Source: JBBSJZ01 sp041739875
GTDB taxonomy: Bacteria > Planctomycetota > Planctomycetia > Pirellulales > Pirellulaceae
DNA length: 64,000 bases
Direction: 5' to 3'
NCBI GenBank assembly: GCA_041739875.1
Contig: JBGSNA010000048.1
Span: forward strand, 1-64,000
Part shown: positions 35,796-46,300 of the stretch, piece by piece
Layout: each line of letters starts with the position of its first letter
Numbering within the stretch: the stretch's first letter is position 1
Notes under the pieces: generated by a model
Told to the model about the DNA's origin: nothing
The model's input: the letters and a program-made list of their open reading frames with translations, nothing else
Databases searched by the model: none
Program-made: the position numbers and the translations under genes

Positions 35796-38700
35796 TTAGG
35801 TGAGTGAGCTCATGATTTGGTCCACTAAGTTGCGGAAGTTAGCAAACTCTTGCTGAATCAGGGCTGCGTCCGAATTGACGAACGTGAAGTCCTCTTGTCC
35901 ACCAAAGAATCGAACCGATCGACCATCAGCACTGGCTACAAAATGATCGCTGTCCAGTCGAGCGGTACGTGCCACATTGTCTTGACCGATGATCGTCAAC
36001 AGCGCCGAATCTCGAGTCGCGTTCAATGTAAACTCAGCAAACTTCACGTCAGTGAAACCTTGCCCCATGCTCACAAAGTCTTGGGTCCCCGTTGCACTGA
36101 GCGATACTGTTCCACCTTCACGTCCACCGTTGCTCATCGCCAAAAGTTCTGCGTTTGACGCGAGATAGCTCGTCGTCAAGAGATCAAGGTAAGCGATACC
36201 CGAACCAGCGGCACCTGTGCCACGCGTTCCGTAAGCGGTGAAATTAACACCGCTTCTGGTCGATCCGCCTGGCTCAGCAATCGTGATGACGATGCTGCCG
36301 TTTGGCGAGCCATCCGCACCTGCCGAACCAGCGATATCACGACCATAAACAATGGTCTCTGGAATCACATAGGAAACACGGTAGGTACCCGGTGGCAAGT
36401 TACTGAACTCATACGAGCCGTCTAGCTCAGTAAACACAGTTCGACTGATCGCTTGGTTGATCGCGTTTTCGTTCGCTCCGGACTCCAACCGGATGGCGAC
36501 ACCACCAAGTGCTGTCTCGTCAGCGGACTTGACCCCATCACGAACCGGCGTTGCCCCACCAATCACGGCTGGCAGATTCATAATCGTATCGAAGAATGCA
36601 GCACCGCTGATCGTCGATGGATTGAAATCCTGGACGCTTACCGTAGCAGTGCCCGTCGCCGTCGCACCACCAGCATCTCGAATGGTATAGGTAAATGTCA
36701 CTGTACCCACAGCACCGGCTGGGGCCGTCAAGTTCACAGCCGAGCCATCAGCCGTTGGTGCAACCGTTGCATTGCCACTGGTCAACGTTGCTGCCGTTAC
36801 CGTGAGAGCTTGGGTCTCACCGCCACCGGCGTTATCGTTCACAAGGACATTCAATCGTGTCGTTGCACCAGCAAAGGCGGTCAAATTCGGATCGTTCGTC
36901 GCCACAGGAGCGTCGTTGATGCCCGTGATGGTGATCGTGGCTGTTGCCGGTGTTGAGCCACCCTGGCCGTCAGTCACGTTGTATCCGTAAACAACAACCG
37001 CGTTCTGCCCACCGGTTAGTGAGTTATAAGCGGACGGTGTGATGCTCAACGAGTTGCCGTTTTGAACGATCCCAGCTGCGTTGCCTGAGGTGACTGTGAG
37101 ATTCGATACCGCAAGTACATCGCCTGCATTTGAGTCCGACGCATTGGCGAGCAAGTTCACCGTTGCCACAGCATCGTCTTCCGTTACCGTACGTGTCACT
37201 GGACCCGAGACGATCGGAGGTTGGTTGGTTACTGGAGGATCGGTGATTGTACCCGTCGCAGCCGCCCCCGTAGCGCTCACCACATAGCCCGAATTTGGGG
37301 TGATTGTAAGAACAACTGTCTCGTTCCCCTCAGTCAACGTGTCGGCTGTCGGATCAACGGTGACAACGGCCGTTGCTGCACCAGCTGCAAACACGACACT
37401 TGTGCTTGTTCCGGTGTAGTCCGTACCGACAGTCGCTGTACCAGCTACTGAGTAATTGACCGTTAACGCCGCAGCGTTGCTTCCACCAGTTCGCGTGAAG
37501 GTATAGACCAAGTTAGGCGTACCATTCTCAACAACGCTACTGGGACTGACAGCCACACTAATCGTGGACGGTCCAAAGTCGTCATTCGTAATCGTACCCG
37601 TGGCCGATGCCGTTCCCACGCTGTAAACCGCCGCATTCGCACTGATCGTCAAAATGACGGTTTCATCGCTCTCGACGACCGTATCTGCAGTCGGATTGAC
37701 GGTAACGGTGGCTGATAAGGCGCCCGCCGGAATCACCACGCTGGTTGCCGTACCTGCGAAGTCCGTACCGGAAGTTGCGGTGCCGGTCGCTGTATAATTC
37801 ACAGTCAACGCCGAAGTCGTGGCGCCCGTACGTGTGAATGTGTAAACCAAATTAGCTGCACCATCTTCGGTAACGCTCGCTGGACTGACCGCAACACTCA
37901 CCGATGGCAACGCCGAGTCATCATTAAGAATCGTACCTGTCGCTGATCCTGCCGTTCCACTCACGGCGTAAACACCGGCATTGGCAGTAACTGTAAGAAC
38001 CACGGTTTCGTCTGGTTCGACCGTTGTATCCACCGTCGGATCGACCGTCACCGTAGCTGACGCTGCGCCAGCTGGAATCACAATACTTGCGCTAGTTCCT
38101 GTAAAGTCACTTGCCGCCGTCGCTGTTCCGCTAGTCGCATAGTTAACCGTCAATGCGGAGGTCGTAGCACCAGTACGCGTGAACGTGTAAACCAAGTTGG
38201 TCGCTCCGTCTTCTGTCACGCTACTAGGGCTGACCGCCACGCTGATGGTTGGTAGCCCTTCATCGTCAGTGATCGTTCCTGAAGCCGAACCGGCGGTTGC
38301 GCTTACTGTATAAACAGCAGCGTTAGCGCTGATCGCAAGGACAACAGTTTCGTCACCTTCGACCGCGACGTCGGCCGTTGGATCAACCGTGACCGTCGCT
38401 GATGCAGCACCCGCTGGGATCACAACACTCGTGCTCGTCCCGGTGAAATCAGTACCGGCTGTTGCGGTACCAGATGTGGCATAGTTGATCGTGAGCGCCG
38501 ACGTTGTCGAACCTGTTCGAGTGAACGTGTAAACTAAGTTAGCCGTGCCATCTTCGAGCACGCTCGTGGGACTGACCGCGACACTCACGGTCGGCAACCC
38601 AGCCACTGCATCGTCATCCGTAATGGTTCCCGTTGCTGATCCTGCTGTAGTGCTCACACTGTAAACGGCAGCATTGGCGGTAATTGCCAATACGACCGTT

Positions 38701-40340
38701 TCGTCGCTTTCGACCACTGTGTCAGCCGTTGGATCGACCGAAACCGTCACGGATGATGCACCACTAGGGATCATCACGTTTGTTGAAGTACCGGAGAAGT
38801 CAATCCCCAGTGTCGCCGTACCACTCGTCGAATAGTTGATGGTTAATGGGTCAGTCGTTGCGCCAGTTCTCGAGAAGGTGTAAACCAAAGAACCCGCGCC
38901 ATCTTCAAGCACGCTGCTTGGAGCAACACTCACGCTGACCGTTGGTACCTGAGCTACACCAATCGCCGAAATTGTGAACGAACCGGTCGCCGCATTGATC
39001 AAGACATCGTCCTGAACAAGCGTTGTACCAGCACCGCCGGGGTACAACAAAACGGCCTCAACGTCTTCAGCCGGATTCAGCGAAATACTTAAATTGCTGA
39101 CAGGCTGTGTGAATCGCACAGGGATGCTGAAAGCGTCCACGGGCTCCACCAGAAAGTCAAACTGCGATTGGCCCGTGATTCCGTCAGCGACCACGCGTCC
39201 TAAGACACCCACTTCATTGAATGCGTCTATCGTTCCGGATGGATTGAATGTTCCAAAGCTACGGGAGTTGTAAAACTCGCCGTTCGTATTTCCTGCATCG
39301 TCTGTGAAATTGCGGCTGCGAACGTCAAACGACGATGGTAGCGCCGCACCGTTGATGGATCCATCTGGATTGAATGGAGCAGCAGTTCGAACATCGACTG
39401 GGTCTGTCGTTCCACCGATCACAGGGTTAGGCAAATTCAATCCGCCCAAATTCAAATCGCGGTAAGCAATTTGAAGTATCGGGTCAGCCGGTGGATCGCC
39501 AGCAGCCACCGTGCGAGTCAGGTTCGTGACACGAAATTGCGACGAGTTATACCCGAGTTGAATCAGAGCCTGAGAAACCTCGAACACACCACGATTGAAA
39601 AAATTGTTCCGAGTAATTGTTACTGGGGCAGGAATTTCCGTTTGACCCGGTACCGGAGCATCCAAACCAAATGTAAACGAACCCGATTGGCCTGCAACAT
39701 TGAACGCTGAATCGAATGTCAGCGTTTGGAGCTCTGTCAGTACAGGCTGAAGCACGCCTGACTGGCTCAATGTAATGTCAGTGGAAATCTGGAACGCGCC
39801 TAAAGCCTGGCTATCCGGAGTGCGCAAGTCCGCGTAGGAAAGCTCCAAGTAGAAAATATCGCCGACGTTGACCGTGTATTCTCGGATGCCCCCGTTCGTC
39901 GCCGTCGGTGTGATGGCTGCATCGGTGGAGCTTCTTGGTTCCAAGAACAGTTCAACCTTCTCGCCAACTCCTTCGCCCAAATTCATCGCATTGATAACGG
40001 CCAAGGCGTCACTCGCGGTGACAACGTGGTCGGCATTCACGTCAACCATTGAGGAAACGCCCATTCCCTCAGTGATCCGCGTTCCACTTCCATGCAGATT
40101 TAAGAAGTTGATCACCGCCAACGCATCACTCGCGGTGATGGCACGGTTCTGGTCGACGTCCTCTGCGTCCAAATAGTTGTGCGCCAAGGCGATATCTCCA
40201 GCAAGCAGCTGTCGTTTCTCCAATGGCTCTCCCCGAAGTCTTCGCGACTGATCGGAGCGGCTTTTTTGGCTGTTTCGGGTTCGACTTGAATCGGAACTCA
40301 GCCATCCAGAGCGACGAAGTAATTGGCGCAGATTTTTCAT
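35796..40340 (-). CDS. Large surface protein with five Calx-beta domains
   Basis: The 1514-residue protein begins with a basic stretch and the motif EPLEKRQLLAG (about residues 38-48), shared in form with the two neighbours. Two dockerin-like EF-hand segments follow (DVDQNRAITASDALAVINF and DVNADHVVTASDALAVINA, about 60-120). Residues about 460-1033 hold five Calx-beta repeats of about 113 residues, each with a VYTFTRTG strand and an ETVVL strand. Next come cadherin/tandem-95-like domains (about 1035-1240) and an SdrD B-like domain (about 1240-1350, with DGSYEFSNLPPGTYRV). The C-terminus ends without a sortase motif or membrane helix. It is probably an adhesive, calcium-stabilised cell-surface or matrix protein. 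It ends at a strong terminator. Confidence 0.85.
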   Translation of the reverse strand: MKNLRQLLRRSGWLSSDSSRTRNSQKSRSDQSRRLRGEPLEKRQLLAGDIALAHNYLDAEDVDQNRAITASDALAVINFLNLHGSGTRITEGMGVSSMVDVNADHVVTASDALAVINAMNLGEGVGEKVELFLEPRSSTDAAITPTATNGGIREYTVNVGDIFYLELSYADLRTPDSQALGAFQISTDITLSQSGVLQPVLTELQTLTFDSAFNVAGQSGSFTFGLDAPVPGQTEIPAPVTITRNNFFNRGVFEVSQALIQLGYNSSQFRVTNLTRTVAAGDPPADPILQIAYRDLNLGGLNLPNPVIGGTTDPVDVRTAAPFNPDGSINGAALPSSFDVRSRNFTDDAGNTNGEFYNSRSFGTFNPSGTIDAFNEVGVLGRVVADGITGQSQFDFLVEPVDAFSIPVRFTQPVSNLSISLNPAEDVEAVLLYPGGAGTTLVQDDVLINAATGSFTISAIGVAQVPTVSVSVAPSSVLEDGAGSLVYTFSRTGATTDPLTINYSTSGTATLGIDFSGTSTNVMIPSGASSVTVSVDPTADTVVESDETVVLAITANAAVYSVSTTAGSATGTITDDDAVAGLPTVSVAVSPTSVLEDGTANLVYTFTRTGSTTSALTINYATSGTATAGTDFTGTSTSVVIPAGAASATVTVDPTADVAVEGDETVVLAISANAAVYTVSATAGSASGTITDDEGLPTISVAVSPSSVTEDGATNLVYTFTRTGATTSALTVNYATSGTATAASDFTGTSASIVIPAGAASATVTVDPTVDTTVEPDETVVLTVTANAGVYAVSGTAGSATGTILNDDSALPSVSVAVSPASVTEDGAANLVYTFTRTGATTSALTVNYTATGTATSGTDFAGTATSVVIPAGALSATVTVNPTADTVVESDETVILTISANAAVYSVGTASATGTITNDDFGPSTISVAVSPSSVVENGTPNLVYTFTRTGGSNAAALTVNYSVAGTATVGTDYTGTSTSVVFAAGAATAVVTVDPTADTLTEGNETVVLTITPNSGYVVSATGAAATGTITDPPVTNQPPIVSGPVTRTVTEDDAVATVNLLANASDSNAGDVLAVSNLTVTSGNAAGIVQNGNSLSITPSAYNSLTGGQNAVVVYGYNVTDGQGGSTPATATITITGINDAPVATNDPNLTAFAGATTRLNVLVNDNAGGGETQALTVTAATLTSGNATVAPTADGSAVNLTAPAGAVGTVTFTYTIRDAGGATATGTATVSVQDFNPSTISGAAFFDTIMNLPAVIGGATPVRDGVKSADETALGGVAIRLESGANENAINQAISRTVFTELDGSYEFSNLPPGTYRVSYVIPETIVYGRDIAGSAGADGSPNGSIVITIAEPGGSTRSGVNFTAYGTRGTGAAGSGIAYLDLLTTSYLASNAELLAMSNGGREGGTVSLSATGTQDFVSMGQGFTDVKFAEFTLNATRDSALLTIIGQDNVARTARLDSDHFVASADGRSVRFFGGQEDFTFVNSDAALIQQEFANFRNLVDQIMSSLT
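37240..38960 (-). repeat. Five tandem Calx-beta coding repeats
   Basis: The five units have a period of about 335-345 bp and are also clearly related at the DNA level; neighbouring units share long stretches of protein sequence such as SATVTVDPTAD. This suggests recent tandem duplication and possible copy-number variation between strains. Edges are approximate. Confidence 0.75.
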
Positions 40341-40607
40341 CTGGGGTCTCGGAAAGATGAAGTCGGGTGAGGGTGTACTTATTGCCGAGAACGCCCAAGG
40401 GCATTCACGGACTTGAAAACAAGGTCCGAACGAATCATCATTCGGACAGACCAGCTGGGAAACTCAGAATAGTCGCCCTATCTTATCTCAAATGCCTCGT
40501 TTATCAACGATTTCGGGAAAAACGTTTTCTGAGGCCATTTCGGGCGGTCTTTAGACCTCGTTTCTGCATGAAAGTTCCGTATTTTCCGCATTTAGCAACA
40601 AAAAGAC

Positions 40608-43166
40608 TTAGGTCGATAAATCCGGCTTCAACTTTTGACCCAGGTGATTCGGGTTGAGGAAATCAACTGGTTTCGCGGGTTTGGCACCACGCCAGTCCCT
40701 TTCGCTGCGGCGATCAGGGTGACTCGAGTGGGTGCTCCTAAGATCCCCACTCTTAATCGAGTCTTCCGTAAGACTCCATCTACGTCTATCGGGTTTTTGG
40801 TCCTCGTTACTTGCAGACCCAAAGCCATAATCGGCAGGGTCACCCCAACCGGCAAGAACAACGTCTCGAGACGAATTGGTGTCTTGTCGCGTTGGGAGTC
40901 CATAGCGTGCAAACGCCCCCCCACTTCCGAACTGCTCTCCGCCAACCTGGCCGCCACCCGAAGCGTCGTTCAGATTCAACCAATTGACAACGGTGAGTGC
41001 ATCGAGCGCACTAACACGACCGTCGTTATTGACATCAACCAGTAGGGTCGGAACTTCATCGTGACCAATGACGCGAGCTTGATGAAGATTCAAGTCGAGA
41101 ATCACACCCAGAGCGTCAGCAGCGGTGATGGAACCGTCGCGGTTAACATCTTCGGCTAGTTCTGTATTGTAAAACGGGCTGTCCACACTGCGAATCGAAA
41201 TCGGCTGAAGCGACGAGACGGCACCCGTGACGTCGAACGAGACGGTCGAAAACTCGGGAGCCTGAGTAACATTCTCCGTCAGGATCGACAGCTGATATGT
41301 TCCTAGGGGCAAGTTGGGAAACCGAAATGCGCCCTCAGAATCCGTGGCTAACGTCGTCGTTGCGCCATAAGTAAGTTCGCTAATCGCAATCCGTGATCCG
41401 ATATGACCGAAAGCTTTGATGGAAGAAATCCGTCCGAGTGAGTCGGTAATACTCAAACTCGTGGATTCGCCTGGCAGTAATCTGTCCGAGGTCACACGTT
41501 GGATCAAATCTCCATTCAGATTGTAAGCTTCAATTCGTCCATAACTTATGGGTGACAATCCTGTGATTTGCAGTTCTGCGTCTCCGATCGGTGAATCGAA
41601 TTCAGCTACGAAGGCAAGCGATTCCGTAAACGCGTCCGTGAACTCACCGGTTCGATTGTCAAATCCTTTGAAGACACGCTTTCCATCAAGCAATGAGGAC
41701 TCAAAGGAGAAGATGGGCGTTTCCAAACCTTGTTGACTGACCGAAGCAAGCGTCGAGCCATTGGTGCTTTGAATCTCAACATCCCCGTACTTGGCTGCGT
41801 CGATACGACCGCCAATTAACGGTGAGCCATCGGCGGAAGCCAACGTCAACGTCACGCCGGCAAGCATGCTTTCCGAGGCATCACGAACATCGTCAACATC
41901 CGCGTCGAGAAAGGCAAAACCCAGCCAACTAGCGGACGACAACGCGGGTGTCGTTGGCGTGCCTTCAATTACTTCGCTGGTGATTCCAGTCACAGCGTCG
42001 ATCACTCGCCACCGTATTGAGCTGAACTCTTGTACGGAAACGGAAACATCAAACGATTCAACAACCTGAGCATCTGGTGATTCGGCGACCTGCCAAAGCC
42101 CGTCATCCAAACTGTATTCAATACGGCTGATACGGTTGAGCGTGATGTCGCTCTGATTCCCAGCTGAATTTTGATTGATCAAGGGCACTGCCGAAGCACT
42201 GCCACGCAAGCGATAGGTGGATGTGACTGGATCAAAAGATCCAATGGCTTGCAAGTCCAACGGAACATCGGCGAGGTCAAACACGCCATCGCCGTCGCTG
42301 TCCTGCCAACCAAGCATTGCCAGCGTCGACGCCGGACTCGTGTGACTCGCGTACGCTTCTTGCAACGGGCCACCACCGCGCATGATACTAATTTCTTGTA
42401 CAAATCCAGACGTCGGATTGTCAGCAGCGTTCGTGTTTTGCGTGTCGTAATAGCCGCGACGCTCGTCCCAGGAACTGCCGCCTGGATACTCGTCACGCGC
42501 CCAGAAAATATGCCCCATTTCGTGCGTGATGGTTGATGCCGGTCGAGTCGAGGGCATTACGATGAACTGGCCACCGGCATAGGCAAAAGCGCCAGAAAAC
42601 GCTCCACCGCTAGCAAAGGTTCCGTCGGGCTCGTCCGACGCGTCGGCGACAAAGATCGTAAACGCCCAGTCAGCGTTATACTTTTCTCGCTGGGCGTGAT
42701 TGAATAGATAAACGGCGTCTTGAAAGCCGCGAACACCTTCTAGCCCCTGGGCATTCAAAAAATCTCGCCCGTAGAGCAAGAACCCTTCGCTACTGCGATC
42801 GATCGGCTCGTACTGAGTCTCAAATGGAGTCGTCGCAAACGTCGAATCGATGACAAACTCTAGCTCATGACGATCGGTAATTTGAGCGAGCGTTTCGGAC
42901 CACCAATCTGTCGCCTCGCCAACCTTGACCAGAAAATCGTCGATTTCCGACGCGGACCAATTCTGGGTATTGGTATCCAGCGACCCGTCACTTTCAAAGA
43001 GAACAGGTGTCACAACAACCCGTCCAAGCAAGAACTCACCCGTGTCGGTGGGAGTCACGCCAAGCGGATTTGCCGCCATCAATGCACGTGATTCGAGAGA
43101 CTCAGCCAGCAATCGTCGAGAACAACGATTGCGAGTCGCGAGCCGTTTTGACAAACATCGAAACAT
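40608..43166 (-). CDS. Surface protein with HExxH metallopeptidase-like domain and dockerin pair
   Basis: The 852-residue protein has the shared N-terminal motif (LLAESLESRALMAANP). Residues about 30-270 look like a secreted metallopeptidase: HEMGH at 215-219, followed by Asp225 and Glu226 (HEMGHIFWARDEY), a spacing close to the HExxHxxGxxD of snapalysin-type enzymes, although the Gly is Trp here. The middle carries an SdrD B/Cna-like region (EGAFRFPNLPLGTYQLSI). Near residue 670-740 lie two dockerin-like EF-hand units (DVNRDGSITAADALGVIL, DVNNDGRVSALDALTVVN). The tail is basic and ends without a sorting motif. It is likely an exported, cell-associated protease. It lies between the giant gene and the Calx-beta gene on one strand. 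Confidence 0.75.
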   Translation of the reverse strand: MFRCLSKRLATRNRCSRRLLAESLESRALMAANPLGVTPTDTGEFLLGRVVVTPVLFESDGSLDTNTQNWSASEIDDFLVKVGEATDWWSETLAQITDRHELEFVIDSTFATTPFETQYEPIDRSSEGFLLYGRDFLNAQGLEGVRGFQDAVYLFNHAQREKYNADWAFTIFVADASDEPDGTFASGGAFSGAFAYAGGQFIVMPSTRPASTITHEMGHIFWARDEYPGGSSWDERRGYYDTQNTNAADNPTSGFVQEISIMRGGGPLQEAYASHTSPASTLAMLGWQDSDGDGVFDLADVPLDLQAIGSFDPVTSTYRLRGSASAVPLINQNSAGNQSDITLNRISRIEYSLDDGLWQVAESPDAQVVESFDVSVSVQEFSSIRWRVIDAVTGITSEVIEGTPTTPALSSASWLGFAFLDADVDDVRDASESMLAGVTLTLASADGSPLIGGRIDAAKYGDVEIQSTNGSTLASVSQQGLETPIFSFESSLLDGKRVFKGFDNRTGEFTDAFTESLAFVAEFDSPIGDAELQITGLSPISYGRIEAYNLNGDLIQRVTSDRLLPGESTSLSITDSLGRISSIKAFGHIGSRIAISELTYGATTTLATDSEGAFRFPNLPLGTYQLSILTENVTQAPEFSTVSFDVTGAVSSLQPISIRSVDSPFYNTELAEDVNRDGSITAADALGVILDLNLHQARVIGHDEVPTLLVDVNNDGRVSALDALTVVNWLNLNDASGGGQVGGEQFGSGGAFARYGLPTRQDTNSSRDVVLAGWGDPADYGFGSASNEDQKPDRRRWSLTEDSIKSGDLRSTHSSHPDRRSERDWRGAKPAKPVDFLNPNHLGQKLKPDLST

Positions 43167-43327
43167 GCGTTGCGGTGGTTATTGGACCAAGGAAAGTAAG
43201 CGTCTATCCATCATCGGTTACTGGAAGCCTCACAATCCTAAGACTCCCGAACGAACAAGATGTTTCCCGCAATCGGCAAAAACTTACCAAACGGTAAAAC
43301 TTCATCGCTATCTTACGTCCCTCGCCT

Positions 43328-43353
43328 CGGCGGTGACAGAAAAATCACCGCCG
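43328..43353 (-). other. Hairpin after the giant gene
   Basis: CGGCGGTGA (43328-43336) pairs with TCACCGCCG (43345-43353) around an 8-base loop, just past the stop of the 5423-residue gene. No T run follows on the minus strand, so termination is possible but not proven; it could instead protect the 3' end of a processed transcript. Confidence 0.5.
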
Positions 43354-43381
43354 CTTCCGTTAGGAAGCTCCCACGCAAGCG

Positions 43382-46300
43382 TTACAATTGCGCAAAAATC
43401 TTATCAAACGGATTGACCTCCGACTCGCTGGAATCCAAGCTCAAACGAGCATTTGCGTTGTCCTCCGCAATCAAATCCACGATCGAATCCAGTTCAATTA
43501 TAGCTTGAGGATCAAAGACGCTCGATTGATCGATTTGCTTACTCGTTACGCTCTGGACTGGAAGCGACACTTCCTCGCGAACAGCTCCACTAGCGACCAA
43601 TGAACCGTTGACCAGGGCGTCACCGATCATGGTGGCTTGTGACGCAAGCACACCGCTCGATGTACGAACGAAACCTGTTGCGACGGACTCCCCTTCGCCT
43701 AAGCCGTTATTCGCGTCGGCTTGATTCAGAATCTGGATCACCGCAAGAGCGTCGGCGGCAGAAATCTGGCCGTCGCCATTCACGTCAGGGAACGCCGGCA
43801 AGACGAATCCCGCAGGCAATGGATCGCTCAGGTTGATGGTCCTCGCATTCGGATCAACCGACTGGTACCGATTCAAGACGTTGATGATCTGGAGTGCGTC
43901 AAGCGGCGTGGTTGCACCACTATTGTTGACGTCACCGGCTCTCAACGGATTTGTGAACGGATTGTTCGTGACAAACAACGAATAATCTTCCACTTCACCG
44001 CTGGCGGCGTCTCCCGTTGGTCCAAGCAAAACAGCAAGACCATTGGAATCAAACACTGGTTCGCTTAAACGGAACCTAGCGTAGATCTCACCCGTCACGG
44101 CATCGGCAGGCACGGTAACGGGAACTATGTTCGCTCCGGTCGACAATGGAATGCGTCCAGTACCAGCCGAACCATATCGAATGGCTTCGTTGGCATCGAA
44201 TACCCGGTTACCGTTCCAGTCAAACCAAGCGTCGACATAAAACGCCCGACCGGCAGCACTATTCACATTGATCGTAACCTGGCTTTGGAACCCAGCACGC
44301 ATAGAAACGGGAATTCCAATTCCATCATCTTCATCTGCGTTAGGCACCAACGCATCCGCATCTGGTGTAACCGTCGCACCAAGCGTGAATGTCGGATCGA
44401 TCGCGTGTCGCGGATGCAAACCTGATGCGAGCGACAGGTAAGGTGCCGGCGCATCCCCAAAATCGAAGCCGTTTCCAATGAAAATCGTCAGCTCGGTCTT
44501 CCCGTTGGATTGGTTACTCTGCAAACGATTACCCACCAAGTCAGCGATCACCGCCGAACCAACCGAGCCTACGCCGCTGATGCCATTCGTTCCTTCCACA
44601 AAGATTCGATCATTGATCAACGATGTCGACACACCTGGGAGACTGAGTGAATCAATCACGCCTTGAATTGTCACAGCAACACTTGCACGGCTCTGGTCGA
44701 TCTGAATGGTGATCGGAACCGTCGCAACTTCACCCGCGATGCCTACTTGTGTCAACACACTTGCGGTAACGTCCACAGAGTAGTTCGTATCGCCACCGAG
44801 GAAGACACGACCAAACCCAACATTCGATGGACTCAAACCCAGACCTGTACCACCAACCGCGCGAACAATCTCATTTGCAATGTCGTCAAGAGTCGACGCT
44901 GCACTGAATCGAATAGGGATCGCACCGGTCGTCGAAATCACATTGTCGTTGTCAAACTCAAACGTGAATGCAGTGGTTGCGCCACGGCGAACCACAAAGA
45001 CTTGACCATCAACTAGCGTGTCAGCCGGCCGAGCACCATCAGCTGGAATTTGCAGCCCAAAACCAATTGCTGTTCCGATGGTCCCAGAAACGGAAGCAAG
45101 CGGACTGCTAGACGTCACCGAGGCAAGTGGATTCGCTCCGAGCAACTGGACGCTTGACTCATTGGCAACCGCGGTCAATGTCAATCCGCTGGTCGCGTTG
45201 ATCGCCGCTGCGATACTTGCGACAATTTCTTCAAGCGTTGACAAAGCTGAAATGTCCACTGGATTGCTATCGACACCGGTAATTCCGTCGTCATCCAGTT
45301 CGTAAATCACCGTATTGACGCCATCGAAAACTTCGAGCGTCAATCCATCCGCTGCGCCAGCGGTTTGGAGAATAGTCGAAGGTGTAATCGTAATTCCCGT
45401 TTCATATTCGAACGTCGTCGTTGCACCGGATGAGTCAATGACGCTTAATCGCGTCCCATCAAAATATCCAGTTCCGTCCGAAGCCGAGATGATTGCGTCA
45501 CTTGAATCGACCAACCGGATTACATAGGTTGCCTCGCGAGCGAAGACCCCTGCGATTGGTGTCAATCGAATAACGTTCGTGCTTGGGTTGTATCCGAATC
45601 GATAGTCGATTCCCTCAACCAAAGGAACGTTGTCCTTGAACAACAAGACGGAACTGCTCGATACGGTTCGATCATCGATCCCCGTGCCGGGCGTTACGTC
45701 AGCTGGAGCAAGACCATCCAGTATCTGAATTTCGAATGCTCTCGGTGCCTCACCAAACACGCTTACAACACCGGCACTCAAACCAAGATCAGGTGCGGTT
45801 GGTGAAAGAAGAACGGCTCGAGGTCCAAAAAGGTCGCCACGATCCGAAGCTCCACGATCTTTGAAAACTCGCTCACCCAAACCACTGGGCGTCGCAACAT
45901 TCGGATCGTCGATGCGAAGTTGACCATTCACATCCAAACGCGGAGCTAGGATTGGCGAAGTCGGCAAACCGAGCGGATTCTTGACGGCGGTCAAACTCGA
46001 TCGGTCCTCCACCGAATCAATCGAACTATCGATGATGCGAGAACCGGCCGACGGCGAAAACACAAGATCAGCCGGTGAAACAAAGACAGACTCACTGCTC
46101 GTTAACTGCTGAGCAAATTGTCCCACAGACGCCCCAGCGGGAACATTCAATGTGTTGCGGTAAAACGCATTTCCACCCACGATCGGCAACGTGCTTCCCG
46201 CCGGCAGAACAATACCGACATCCGAGTTCGAAACAACATTGTTCAAGAGTGCTGGGGCCGCTCGGCCAACAACGTTGATCCCGTTTCCGCCAGCAACGTA

